Positions 43,707 through 52,464 of a stretch of 64,000 nt of DNA are shown here, piece by piece; the stretch's first letter is position 1; each line of letters opens with the position of its first letter. This DNA is from Hymenobacter gelipurpurascens. GTDB lineage: Bacteria > Bacteroidota > Bacteroidia > Cytophagales > Hymenobacteraceae. Position numbers and translations under genes: made by a program. The notes under the pieces were generated by a model. That model ran no database searches. It saw only the letters and a list, made by a program, of their open reading frames with translations, and had not been told where the DNA came from. The DNA lies in contig NZ_FYEW01000004.1 of NCBI RefSeq assembly GCF_900187375.1, positions 62,001 through 126,000 on the forward strand, in the 5' to 3' direction.

Positions 43707-44841
43707 GACGGCTTATATCCACCAACAGCCCGCGTGGCCTGCTTTTAACTGGCAGCCCGCGGCCTTGGAGCAGCTCCTGGGGCAGGTACGTTACCAACAG
43801 GGGCACCTGCTGGGGCGGCTGGAAGCGCTGGGCGTGGAACTGCGCAGTGAAGCAACCTTGCGTACGCTCACCCTGGATGTGCTCAAATCCAGTGAGATCG
43901 AAGGCGAGATGCTGCCGCCCGCGTCGGTTCGCTCCTCCCTGGCTCATCGGCTGGGACTGGAACGCGGTGGACTGCCGGCCACTAACCGCCGGGTCGAAGG
44001 GGTTGTCGCCATGATGCTGGATGCCACCCAACAGGCGGGCCAGCCTCTGACGGCCCAGCGCCTGTACGGCTGGCACCATTCCTTATTTCCTACAGGCTAC
44101 AGCGGCCTGAACCCACTGCAGGTAGGCTCCTGGCGCACGGGACCGATGCAGGTGGTTTCCGGGCCGATGGGCCGGGAGCGGGTCCATTATGAGGCTCCCC
44201 CAGCTGAGGTGCTGCAAGAGCAGATGCAGCAGTTTATGGACTGGTTCAACGGCTCTCCTGAACTGGACCCGGTGCTCAAGGCCGGCCTGGCGCACTTCTG
44301 GTTTGTGACAATTCACCCCTTTGACGACGGCAACGGGCGTATTGCCCGCGCCATTGCCGACCTGCAGCTGACCCGGGCCGATGGTACCGGGCAGCGCTGC
44401 TACAGCATGTCCGCCCAGATTCAGGCCGAGCGACAGCAGTACTACGACTTGCTGGAAACCAGCCAGCGTGGTACGCTGGACCTGACACCCTGGCTGACCT
44501 GGTTTTTGGGCTGCATGGGGCGGGCGCTGACGGCGGCCGGGCACACCCTGGCGCAGGTGCTGTCAAAGGCGCATTTCTGGGAATTACATCAGCAGACCAC
44601 CTTGAATGAGCGCCAGCGGCGGCTGTTGATCCGCCTGCTCGACGGCTTCGAAGGCAAGCTGACTTCCTCGAAATGGGCGCGCATGGCCAAGTGCTCCCAG
44701 GATACGGCGGGCCGGGATATCGCCGACCTGGTAGCGAAAGGAATTCTGGAGCGGGACAGCGCTGGCGGCCGCAGTACCAACTACTGCCTGCTGTGGCCGG
44801 ATGCTCGGGGATTAAATGATAGCTCGTTCAACGCCCATTAA
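43705..44841 (+). CDS. Fic-family AMPylator with N-terminal DUF4172 and C-terminal winged helix
   Basis: 378 residues from ATG 43705 (MTAYIHQQPAWPAFNWQPAA); upstream in-frame ATGs at 43693 and 43696 lie in the repeat. The DUF4172 segment covers about 10-95. An inhibitory-type motif KSSEIEGE (61-68) precedes the Fic core, whose active site HPFDDGNGRIAR (204-215) is complete, so AMP transfer to a protein is expected and self-inhibition is likely. A winged helix closes the protein (KWARMAKCSQDTAGRDIADL). Enzyme and DNA-binding domain in one chain point to a regulator that controls its own gene. No antitoxin partner adjoins it. Confidence 0.88.
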   Translation: MTAYIHQQPAWPAFNWQPAALEQLLGQVRYQQGHLLGRLEALGVELRSEATLRTLTLDVLKSSEIEGEMLPPASVRSSLAHRLGLERGGLPATNRRVEGVVAMMLDATQQAGQPLTAQRLYGWHHSLFPTGYSGLNPLQVGSWRTGPMQVVSGPMGRERVHYEAPPAEVLQEQMQQFMDWFNGSPELDPVLKAGLAHFWFVTIHPFDDGNGRIARAIADLQLTRADGTGQRCYSMSAQIQAERQQYYDLLETSQRGTLDLTPWLTWFLGCMGRALTAAGHTLAQVLSKAHFWELHQQTTLNERQRRLLIRLLDGFEGKLTSSKWARMAKCSQDTAGRDIADLVAKGILERDSAGGRSTNYCLLWPDARGLNDSSFNAH

Positions 44842-44961
44842 GGAAGGGCGAGACGTTTGAGCAAGCGCAAAGCCAGCGCTAACTCCTACTTATAGAAGTA
44901 AGCAGCTGCTTCATCGGAGGTTCCGCTGGGAGGCGTTGGGCAAGGCCGCCGTGCTGTATAG

Positions 44962-45060
44962 TCAGGAGGTGCTGCCCCCGACGAAGACGATCCGTTCCCG
45001 CAGGGGGCCAAGCACCCAGGCCACAGCCTGCAGCACGGCCAGGTTGGCAGGGTTAGACAT
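44962..45060 (-). pseudogene. Truncated nucleotidyltransferase (AbiEii-like) gene start
   Basis: 32 residues from ATG 45060: MSNPANLAVLQAVAWVLGPL, then RERIVFVGGSTS and TGA at 44962. The FVGGST motif is the start of the nucleotidyltransferase fold found in AbiEii-type toxins, where the two catalytic Asp residues follow shortly after. Here the frame stops right after the glycine-rich motif, so no active site remains. It overlaps the preceding frame by 8 nt in the way of a two-gene toxin-antitoxin operon. Confidence 0.5.
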
Positions 45061-45421
45061 GGGCCGGCAACATAAATACTTTAAATAAATCTCCGGCCAG
45101 CTTCCGCTCGCGCGGGCGGCCCAACCGCAACGCGTCGACGAGGGCCAGCAACTCATAAAGGTGTGCGTCGGCCTTGGCCGCCTGCGCCAGGCGCGGGTAT
45201 AAGGGCTCAATGGCGCAACCCCATTGGTCGCTTTCCGCGTCGGGCCAGACGTATAGCTGCTCGGTCACCAGCTGCTCCAGCAACGAAACGGCGCTGTGCG
45301 CGGCGACTAAGCCCTTCAGCTCTGCTAAAGCAAGGTGGGCAGCAGGTAGCTTTTTAAGTACCACTCGTGTTTCCAGTTCTATTGTAGGCGGAAGCGCGGA
45401 GGGTTGCCAGTTGGTTCGCAT
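45053..45421 (-). CDS. Chimeric ORF: Fic N-terminal segment joined to an unrelated tail
   Basis: 122 residues. The first 38 (MRTNWQPSALPPTIELETRV onward to LALAELKG) are a clear Fic_N domain start, the segment that precedes the catalytic Fic core in another Fic family. After AAHSAV the sequence changes to an unrelated helical tail (LYVWPDAESDQWGCAIEPLY, ALRLGRPRERKLAGDLFKVF) that resembles the small first gene of nucleotidyltransferase-type toxin-antitoxin pairs. Most likely a deletion fused a fic gene to such a pair. The product may still be made but lacks any Fic active site. Confidence 0.5.
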   Translation of the reverse strand: MRTNWQPSALPPTIELETRVVLKKLPAAHLALAELKGLVAAHSAVSLLEQLVTEQLYVWPDAESDQWGCAIEPLYPRLAQAAKADAHLYELLALVDALRLGRPRERKLAGDLFKVFMLPAHV

Positions 45422-45588
45422 GTAAAGTGAGAACTAGCCAGGAGCAGAGGCAAGCTAGCTTTGTAAAGGAACTTGATTTTTCTTTACAAAGGGGCTTGGC
45501 CTATATAAAAGAACTGAGGGTTTTCTTAACATAGGTGCTACTACCATCCTCACTTGAGGAGTGCACTTATCAGCTTAAGTTAAAAACA

Positions 45589-45621
45589 TAAGGACCGATA
45601 AGGTTCTCTTATCGGTCCTTA
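45589..45621. repeat. 14-bp perfect inverted repeat upstream of recombinase 1
   Basis: TAAGGACCGATAAG (45589-45602) is mirrored by CTTATCGGTCCTTA (45608-45621) around a 5-nt loop GTTCT. It sits 51 bp before the recombinase start. No T-run follows, so a terminator is less likely. The arm sequence GGACCGA/TCGGTCC resembles the repeat at 46710-46742 before recombinase 2. It could be a recombination core site or an operator. Confidence 0.6.
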
Positions 45622-45671
45622 GCGTAAATTCGTATTTCACTCCGTTTTTCGGCGCGCTACTCCTTATATAT

Positions 45672-46640
45672 ATGGCTACTGAGAATCTGCTCCCCGTCGT
45701 TCAGTCTCCGGCCGCCGCCCAGGTGCCCGCCCACCTGGTGGAATCCACCCACCGCTACGTCGAGTCCGGCCTGCGCGGGGCGCCCAACACGGTGCGCGCC
45801 TACGCCGGCGACTGGAAGCGCTTCACTACTTGGTGTGCATTGCACCAGCTCGCCGCGCTGCCGGCTTCGGTAGAAGCACTGGTCGGATTCTTAACCGAGC
45901 TCGCGGACGCGGGCAAGAAGTACGCGACCATCGAGCGGCACGGCGCCGCCATTGCCAAGGCCCACGAGCTGGCGGGCGTGGAGTCGCCCACGGCCGACAA
46001 GAAACTCAAGGTGCTGTTGCGCGGCATTGCCCGCGAAATCAAGACCCGCCAAAAGCAGGCGCCCGCGTTTTCCCTCGATTCGTTCAAGCGCACCATCAAG
46101 AGCATCGATGTCACGGTGCCCGCGGGTTTGCGCAACCGGGCCTTGCTGCTGCTCGGCTTCACCGGCGCGTTCCGCCGCTCAGAGCTCGAAGCGCTCAACA
46201 TCGAAGACCTGGCCTTTGACGAGGACGGCCTGGTGGTAACGCTGCCCCACAGCAAAACCAACCAGCTGGGGCAAGCCGAGGAGAAAGCCATTTTCTATTC
46301 GCCGGATTCGGCGCTGTGTCCGATCCGGTCGCTGCAGGCTTGGCTGCGGATGCTGGGTCGCACGGAAGGTCCGGTGTTTGTATCGATGCGGCGTAACAAC
46401 CAGGTGACGACCCGGCGCATGACGACCAAGTACACCAACCTGATCGTGCAACAGTACCTGGGTCCACAGTACACGGCGCACTCGCTGCGGGCTTCCTTCG
46501 TCACGGTGTCCAAGCTCAACGGTGCCGACGACTCCAAGGTGATGAACCAGACCAAGCACAAGACGAGTGCGATGATCCGGCGCTACACCCGACTCGACAA
46601 TGTGCGCCAGCACAACTCGGCCAAGGAGCTCGGGCTCTAG
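45672..46640 (+). CDS. Tyrosine recombinase/integrase 1
   Basis: 322 residues. The SAM-like N-terminal domain (about 25-110, TVRAYAGDWKRFTTW) is followed by the catalytic domain. Visible catalytic residues: Arg in FTGAFRRSELEAL, the Lys strand in LPHSKTNQLGQ, HxxR in AHSLRASF, His in TKHKTSAMI and Tyr in IRRYTRLD. It is a complete enzyme. Mobile tyrosine recombinases of this length occur as single or paired genes in accessory islands of Cytophagales. A terminator follows at 46679. Confidence 0.9.
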   Translation: MATENLLPVVQSPAAAQVPAHLVESTHRYVESGLRGAPNTVRAYAGDWKRFTTWCALHQLAALPASVEALVGFLTELADAGKKYATIERHGAAIAKAHELAGVESPTADKKLKVLLRGIAREIKTRQKQAPAFSLDSFKRTIKSIDVTVPAGLRNRALLLLGFTGAFRRSELEALNIEDLAFDEDGLVVTLPHSKTNQLGQAEEKAIFYSPDSALCPIRSLQAWLRMLGRTEGPVFVSMRRNNQVTTRRMTTKYTNLIVQQYLGPQYTAHSLRASFVTVSKLNGADDSKVMNQTKHKTSAMIRRYTRLDNVRQHNSAKELGL

Positions 46641-46678
46641 CCGGGCAAATCCGACCGGCAAAAAGCGAGGTTGGAAAT

Positions 46679-46700
46679 CCGGCCAAAAAGCCGGTTTTTT
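46679..46700 (+). terminator. Rho-independent terminator of recombinase 1
   Basis: CCGGC (46679-46683) pairs with GCCGG (46690-46694) around CAAAAA, followed by six T residues (46695-46700). It ends the recombinase 1 transcript and isolates recombinase 2. Confidence 0.8.
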
Positions 46701-46709
46701 GATGTAAAC

Positions 46710-46742
46710 TTAGTACCGACAATTGAGCATTATCGGTACTAA
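46710..46742. repeat. 10-bp inverted repeat with 13-bp spacer upstream of recombinase 2
   Basis: TTAGTACCGA (46710-46719) is mirrored by TCGGTACTAA (46733-46742). Two arms of about 10 bp around a spacer are the geometry of a tyrosine recombinase core site, though the 13-bp spacer is longer than the usual 6-8. The TAGTAC element recurs in front of the third, broken recombinase (56105-56140). It lies 58 bp before the recombinase 2 start, so an operator function is equally possible. Confidence 0.55.
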
Positions 46743-46800
46743 CATTCTATGCTTATTACTTTTACTAGATTCTAGTACTTTCCCGAAATAGCGGCAGTTT

Positions 46801-47781
46801 ATGGAAAATGAGTCTTCGTTACCCGTCCTGGTTCCGACCCGCAACCATGCACTGGTCGAACTTCCCTTTTCGGTCAGTCGCTATGTCGAGGCAGGACTGC
46901 AGGGAGCACAGAATACGAAGCGCGGGTACGCCGCCGACCTGCGCAGCTTTGAGGATTATTGTCAGCATCACCAGGTGACCTACCTGCCGGCCGAGGTGAC
47001 GACCGTCGCGGGGTACGTGTCGCAGATGGCCGACCGTGGGATGAAACTCGCGACCATTCGCCGGCACGTGGCCGCCATCGCCAAGCTGCATCAGCTGGCG
47101 GGTCAGCCTTCGCCCACAGGTCATGAGGCCCTGCAGATCGTGCTGGATGGCATTGCCCGGATTCTGGGAAAACGGCAACAGCAAGCGCCCGCCTTTACCG
47201 TAGCGGAGCTCAAGCAGGCCGTGCGGGCCATGGATATCACGACGCCGACGGGCTTACGGGACCGGGCCCTCTTGCTGCTCGGGTTTGCGGGCGCCTTTCG
47301 CCGATCAGAGCTGGTGGCTCTTCAAGTCGAGGACTTAGAACTCACGCACCATGCGCTCGTGATCCATTTGCGCCGCAGCAAGACAAACCAGTATGGACAG
47401 GAAGAGGACAAGGCCGTGTTTTACGCACCCAACGCCGATTTCTGCCCTGTACGGGCCGTGCAGGAATGGACGGCTTGCCTGGGACGCACCACTGGACCGC
47501 TGTTTACGCGTATGCACCGGGGAAGTAAGTCCAGAGCAGCTCAGCCTGGTACCGCCCCACTATCGGATCAAAGTGTGAATGATCTGGTGCAACGGCATCT
47601 GGGACCGTTGTATTCGGCTCACTCCCTGCGGGCTTCCTTTGTGACCGTGGCCGTGGAAGCGGGCCAGTCTAATAAGGCCATTAAGAATCAGACGAAGCAA
47701 AAGACCGATGCCATGATTGAGCGCTATGCCCGTCTAGATGATGTCAAGCGGTTTAATGCGGCTCAGTATTTAGGGCTATAA
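46801..47781 (+). CDS. Tyrosine recombinase/integrase 2
   Basis: 326 residues, related to recombinase 1 throughout. N-terminal domain with NTKRGYAADLRSFEDYCQHH; catalytic Arg in FAGAFRRSELVAL, Lys in LRRSKTNQYGQ, HxxR in AHSLRASF and Tyr in ERYARLDD. The position that is His in recombinase 1 (TKHKT) is Gln here (TKQKT). It is nearly identical in its C-terminal 55 residues to the broken copy at 56171-57017. The two copies lie in direct orientation and bracket about 8.4 kb with the retron. Confidence 0.9.
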   Translation: MENESSLPVLVPTRNHALVELPFSVSRYVEAGLQGAQNTKRGYAADLRSFEDYCQHHQVTYLPAEVTTVAGYVSQMADRGMKLATIRRHVAAIAKLHQLAGQPSPTGHEALQIVLDGIARILGKRQQQAPAFTVAELKQAVRAMDITTPTGLRDRALLLLGFAGAFRRSELVALQVEDLELTHHALVIHLRRSKTNQYGQEEDKAVFYAPNADFCPVRAVQEWTACLGRTTGPLFTRMHRGSKSRAAQPGTAPLSDQSVNDLVQRHLGPLYSAHSLRASFVTVAVEAGQSNKAIKNQTKQKTDAMIERYARLDDVKRFNAAQYLGL

Positions 47782-47802
47782 AGGATAGGGTTGACAGTAG
47801 CA

Positions 47803-48231
47803 AGTTAAAACGGACAGCCTTACATTGCCTATGACTAAAAAAATGAATTCTGGGGGGCCACTCACCACCCGCAAGATATATACGCCCTTTTTTTAGGCTG
47901 AGTGCGTCCGTCAGGTAGCCGCCGGCGCGCGCCAAACCGATGTAGCCTGTAGCCTAAGTTATTTTGCCTGCTCAGTTAGGTCGCTGGCAACGCTAGACGC
48001 TAGAACAGGCCGTGCCCAGCTGCAGCCGACCCGGCACCCCTACGACAAAGCGCAGGCCGAGGCCGGCTGGAGTACGCTCAAAACCGAATTCTTACCCAGT
48101 AGCAACCCTTGCTCGACTTGAAGTCGCTTATTACCTTGACCGCCGCCATTCCGTCCTCGACAATCGGTCGCCCAATCAATTTGAGCACGACTTCAAAATC
48201 AACCTGCCTTAACCTACTGTCCGTTTTAACT
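47803..48231 (+). mobile_element. Deleted IS3-type element with intact 15-bp terminal inverted repeats
   Basis: AGTTAAAACGGACAG (47803-47817) and CTGTCCGTTTTAACT (48217-48231) are perfect inverted repeats. Between them only the 3-prime part of an IS3 transposase is left, on the plus strand and in two frames: DKAQAEAGWSTLKTEFLPSS, then LEVAYYLDRRHSVLDNRSPN and QFEHDFKINLP with a stop at 48212. Some 800 bp of the element are missing. It lies directly behind recombinase 2. Confidence 0.8.
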
Positions 48232-48319
48232 GGACTACCCACGTGCCATTAGGCAAACGTTAACGGCAGGTGTTACGGTAGCCATTGATGCTAGAGATAC
48301 TTATGCTGGCTGGTTTAAA

Positions 48320-49033
48320 CTATAAATCAGCGGGATACTCATTCAGTTTATCTATCCATCCCTTACGCGGCAACATTTTAAATTTGTCTTTGGATTTGCA
48401 ACTAAAGTTTTCTGCGCTAATTTCTGTCATTTCATGCATTTCAACAGGAAATTCTTTGAGAGGCGCAAAGTATCTATTCGATAATTGCTCGTTGGTGTAG
48501 CCCAACTCTTCTAACACAGTAACACCCGCTTTAACTCCAGTATGGATATAAACAAAATCAGGTTTTATACCCAAGAAGGCCCCTATACGTACTGCCGCAT
48601 CATATATTGACAGCTGACCAAATTGCAATTTTGTTTCACTACATTCTTTAATTATATTGTATAATTTTTCAAAATTATCTACAGCCTTAATTTCACTTAA
48701 GCGTGTATGTACAACTCTGACAACGCTTTTTCCATCCTCAAGAGGCAGGCCCCTATGACTGCCATTGTTCCCTATAAAATACTCTTGATGATTGTGCCTA
48801 ATTAAAAAGACTTGATTATCACGTGTGACTTCAAAAACCCCACAACAGGCATACGATACAACGTCTTTTAAAGTGTTTATCCTTTTAAAAAATCCAAGAT
48901 ACTCTAATAAATAATGTTCATAATTATCAAATGCAAATTCTTTATATATAGCATTTCCGTTAAGATCTTTGTATTTGAAAAATTTATGTGGTTCGTAGAG
49001 AAAATCTCTAACAAGCTTTTCTAGGGTCATCAT
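48320..49033 (-). CDS. Hypothetical protein, AT-rich island gene
   Basis: 237 residues, starting MMTLEKLVRDFLYEPHKFFK. The gene is much richer in A and T than the rest of the window and uses AT-ending codons, so it was probably acquired. Predicted mixed alpha/beta, soluble, no signal peptide. A central helix-rich part reads SIYDAAVRIGAFLGIKPDFV and YIHTGVKAGVTVLEELGYTN. I recognise no domain. It stands in the recombinase-bracketed segment with the next AT-rich gene. Confidence 0.65.
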   Translation of the reverse strand: MMTLEKLVRDFLYEPHKFFKYKDLNGNAIYKEFAFDNYEHYLLEYLGFFKRINTLKDVVSYACCGVFEVTRDNQVFLIRHNHQEYFIGNNGSHRGLPLEDGKSVVRVVHTRLSEIKAVDNFEKLYNIIKECSETKLQFGQLSIYDAAVRIGAFLGIKPDFVYIHTGVKAGVTVLEELGYTNEQLSNRYFAPLKEFPVEMHEMTEISAENFSCKSKDKFKMLPRKGWIDKLNEYPADL

Positions 49034-49275
49034 AATATTTACGGCTTCGCTACCCCTCCAGCTGGAAAGAGAGGGTGCAGGGGCTCTGGGATTGTCACGG
49101 CGATGCTTGGCCTCATCGCTTCAATTTATGCATATTACCATTCGCACGCAGTATTCGTGGCCCTCTTTAATAAGCACACAGTATCACAGTATGACAGAGA
49201 CACACCCGTTATCCGGTCCTGGGACTGCACATCTCAGTATATGCCGGGCGGTCGAAGGAGAGAGCCATTAGTGAA

Positions 49276-49725
49276 TCAGATTTCTTTTTTGAAGATCCTA
49301 ACTGCATCCGCTAAATTGCCCTTTTCATCTGCCGCTTTTAATATTTTAAACAACTTGACAAAGGCATCTCCATAATATTTAGTATGCACTAAATTTATTA
49401 TCTCAATGTCGCCATCAGATTTTTCTATGGTCACTTTTACCCTCATTTCATAATTACTCCCCCAACTTGGAAAAGGGGGCAACCAACTATCTTTCTTAGC
49501 TATAAGGCATTTAAAACCATTCCATTCCAAGCAGTTTGAATTAATTTGCTCGAAATTTTTATCAAATAAGGAATAAGAGTAGTAATGGTTTTTTCCACTA
49601 GGTGTGGGGGCATCATAAACACAATGGATAAATGCGATTACCTCAGCTCCTGGCAGCCGTTCGGCAAGCGTTAGTTTAACAGCTTCACCTGTGCTGTAGA
49701 CAGCCATTACAAAGTTGGAATGCAT
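49276..49725 (-). CDS. Hypothetical protein, AT-rich island gene
   Basis: 149 residues (MHSNFVMAVYSTGEAVKLTL; a second Met at residue 7 is an alternative start). Soluble, mixed beta/alpha, with several aromatic residues (SGKNHYYSYSLFDKNFEQIN) and a charged C-terminal helix. Composition is AT-rich like its neighbour at 48320-49033, from which it is separated by 242 bp without recognisable features. No family recognised; probably foreign cargo. Confidence 0.6.
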   Translation of the reverse strand: MHSNFVMAVYSTGEAVKLTLAERLPGAEVIAFIHCVYDAPTPSGKNHYYSYSLFDKNFEQINSNCLEWNGFKCLIAKKDSWLPPFPSWGSNYEMRVKVTIEKSDGDIEIINLVHTKYYGDAFVKLFKILKAADEKGNLADAVRIFKKEI

Positions 49726-49777
49726 GGTTTGGGGTCTAATTGTAGATTTATTTATACACTAACTTACTCAACACCGC

Positions 49778-49936
49778 CTATTCATTCTCCTCTTTTGGCT
49801 TTCCATCAATCAGCCACTGGCAGCCGTATGCGGTTTGTTCGACAGCTAGGGCCACTAGGCGCCCGCCGGGTTCGAAGGCACCACCGTGCCAGTTAGGACG
49901 TTGAGCTGAAACCGTAGACTGCAAGCGATCGAATTT
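49778..49936 (-). pseudogene. C-terminal fragment of an unknown gene
   Basis: The minus strand reads KFDRLQSTVSAQRPNWHGGA, then FEPGGRLVALAVEQTAYGCQ and WLIDGKPKEENE with a stop at 49778. GC-ending codons and the even amino-acid mix look coding, but an in-frame stop lies just upstream and there is no start codon. Probably the surviving end of a host-type gene cut when the island formed. The stretch 49937-50334 behind it holds nothing I can identify. Confidence 0.35.
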
Positions 49937-50334
49937 TTAAAGAAGGGATAGTGCGTATCCATTTGCACAAGTGGGCAGCAATAGGAACCGCATGCTTTGC
50001 GAGGCTTAGCATATAGCCGACTCTGGGCCGCATTGCCCCGGTCACCTTAGCACCTAATTGGGTCCAATAATCTACTTATTGAACTCCATGGCCACTGCTT
50101 ACTGTAGTACCCATCTATGTTTAACTTTTTCTAGTCGAACTGAAAATGGCGGTGCCTTGTAAGGGGCATCAGGCTGGGTCACGTATGTTAGCATGCAAGA
50201 GAACATCGCGAGGTGCATTTCGGCCTGGTCATGTGAATAAGCCGGCTGCTCGTCCAAGATGCCTTTGTCCTAACGGTAAGTAGCTTCTAATTCACCAACT
50301 TGACAGAGCACAGAAGCGGCCTACAGCGTAAAGA

Positions 50335-52452
50335 TTATTCCAAATTCGTGAGCAGGAGGTGGAGTTTTTCGACCAGTATTGCTGAGCTGTGTCGAGCCAG
50401 TTGAACGGTGGTCACATGGCCCTGAATGTTGAAGCTAATCAGCAGTACGGCCCGCCCACTATTGTCCTGTAAATGGTAGTGATAGGCATAAGGCTTGATG
50501 TCAATCGATAAGACCATGATTTCGGCCGCTGTGCATTGCTCGCTAAGCATCTCAATGAAGCTTTGAAGACTGGGTGGCGTGTCAGCAGCCAGCTCAATCG
50601 GAGGCAAAGCCAGAGTTATGAGTGGTGGCGCATTCAGGTAAGTCACGGCTTCCTGGGCCAGGGCAGTGGTGGGGCCTTGCAGTCGGGCTTGTTTGAATAA
50701 TTCGTCTTTGCCGTAATCCACCACGACCTGTCCCGTTTCGTCTCCGCGCTTTATGGTGTAGCGTTCCATATAAGGGTAGCCCTGTACTTGCTCTACTACG
50801 GTGGCATGGTCGCTGAGCTGCCCTGCCACACGCCGCAGCAGTCGCCGCATTGGAAGCGGGCGGGTGTGTTGTTTTAGCCGTTGTTCCAACTCTTCCAGCT
50901 CATCGTAACTGTCGGTGTGGGCCGCTACAACGGCAGGAGGAAGTGGCACCGGGCTGGACGGAGGCGTGTTGCCTGGTCCAAATAATAGCTTCATCCCATC
51001 CCAAGCAGCAAAACCGCCTTCATTGAGCAAGTACAACTGCTGACTGGCCCGGGTAATGGCAGTGTAAACCCACCGAAAATAATGAGCGTGACGCTGACCT
51101 GAAAACCCCTGGAAGTCAACCATAGTGGTGCGCCAGGTACCACCTTGGGACTTATGACAGGTAATGGCATAACCATACTTGGCTCGGATGGCGTGAAAAT
51201 AAATATCCTGCTTTAGAAAATCGCCAAATTCAGCATGGTGCTCGTCATGGCCGGTTTTGTCGCGCCACCGCTGAATGGCGTCTACGTACAGGGCTTTGGT
51301 TTGCTCCGAACGCAGGCTGTTGTCACGGCTCATCAGAAAGTCATCGAGCAGGAGGCGATTGGTCTCGTGGGTCGAACCATCGGGCCGGATTATACGGAGG
51401 CGTACTGACCGCCATACGAGCTGAACTCGCACAGCCTCGGCATTCACGAAAATGCGGATGGTGCGCGAAAAGAAATTTTGAACTTCCAGGACCTCCGCAA
51501 ATTCGCCGTTGTACAAGGAGTTAGCTTGGTCAAGGTAATTGTTCTGCGTAATGATAAGGCGGTCACCCACGCTTACGGTTTCCTGGCCCGGATAGAAATG
51601 CTCTCGCACAAGCTGATTGTAGCCGCGGGCCAGATTGTTGGAATAGGTAATGATGATGGCCTCGTCGGGCAGTGACTTGGGCCCGCCGCCTGCCGCTAGG
51701 TAGGTAGACAGTGCCTGGCCCGGGGCTACGTCGCGCACGTCGGAGGCACGCTTAAGACGTAGGCTGGCAAAGTTTTGTCGATGCAGGCACTCACGTACGG
51801 CAGTAGCATTGGCCAGAATACCGCTATGGGCCTGCTGGCGTATTACTTCGGTCAACTCGAATTCACCGACGGCTGCACCACCGAGGCGGGTGCTCAGGCT
51901 GTGCTTGTCGAGCGCCCACGAGTCTTTATCTCCCACGGGCGGCAGCTGTGCCCGGTCTCCTACGAACAATATCTTGTAGCGATTAGCCGGCGTGGGTTGC
52001 ACATAGCGCAGTAAGTCGCTCAGCAGCTTCCCGCTACCCAAGCGAAAAAATTCGGATTCGCTAAAGGCATCACCCACCATCGATGCTTCATCAACAACGA
52101 ATACCGTGCCCACGGGGGCATTATTTGCGTCCAGGTCGAAAAAGTATTTGAATGACTTTTTCGCATCGTCCGCTGAATTCTCGGCTTGCAGACGCTTCAG
52201 CCTCTCAAAGTTGTAAATACCCCGGTGGATGGTGCTGGCCTCCTGGCCACTTTGCTGCGTCATCACTCGCGCTGCCCGGCCGGTTGGAGCAAGTAGCACG
52301 GCCGGTTGCGTTAATTCTGACAGCAGCTTTTTGAGTAAGGTTGTTTTACCTGTGCCTGCGTACCCCCGTAACAGAAACAACGGTTCCTGCGGGTGTTCTA
52401 AAAAGCTTTTAAAATTAGCTAGAGCATTACGCTGGTCGTCAGTAAGAATCAT
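50335..52452 (-). CDS. RecD-like SF1B helicase/ATPase of the retron operon
   Basis: 705 residues. Walker A RGYAGTGKTTLL (29-40), an APTGRAA motif, Walker B VFVVDEASMV, motif III GDRAQLPPVGDKDSW, and helicase C-terminal motifs AITCHKSQGGTW and VYTAITRAS, so the motor is complete. After residue 480 comes a C-terminal extension of about 220 residues with no recognisable domain (GYPYMERYTIKRGDETGQVV). The start lies 12 nt after the HEPN-like gene, which places it in the retron operon. It may process DNA ends or act as the effector that senses a phage function; both are inference. Confidence 0.85.
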   Translation of the reverse strand: MILTDDQRNALANFKSFLEHPQEPLFLLRGYAGTGKTTLLKKLLSELTQPAVLLAPTGRAARVMTQQSGQEASTIHRGIYNFERLKRLQAENSADDAKKSFKYFFDLDANNAPVGTVFVVDEASMVGDAFSESEFFRLGSGKLLSDLLRYVQPTPANRYKILFVGDRAQLPPVGDKDSWALDKHSLSTRLGGAAVGEFELTEVIRQQAHSGILANATAVRECLHRQNFASLRLKRASDVRDVAPGQALSTYLAAGGGPKSLPDEAIIITYSNNLARGYNQLVREHFYPGQETVSVGDRLIITQNNYLDQANSLYNGEFAEVLEVQNFFSRTIRIFVNAEAVRVQLVWRSVRLRIIRPDGSTHETNRLLLDDFLMSRDNSLRSEQTKALYVDAIQRWRDKTGHDEHHAEFGDFLKQDIYFHAIRAKYGYAITCHKSQGGTWRTTMVDFQGFSGQRHAHYFRWVYTAITRASQQLYLLNEGGFAAWDGMKLLFGPGNTPPSSPVPLPPAVVAAHTDSYDELEELEQRLKQHTRPLPMRRLLRRVAGQLSDHATVVEQVQGYPYMERYTIKRGDETGQVVVDYGKDELFKQARLQGPTTALAQEAVTYLNAPPLITLALPPIELAADTPPSLQSFIEMLSEQCTAAEIMVLSIDIKPYAYHYHLQDNSGRAVLLISFNIQGHVTTVQLARHSSAILVEKLHLLLTNLE

Positions 52453-52464
52453 GAAAACAATTAA

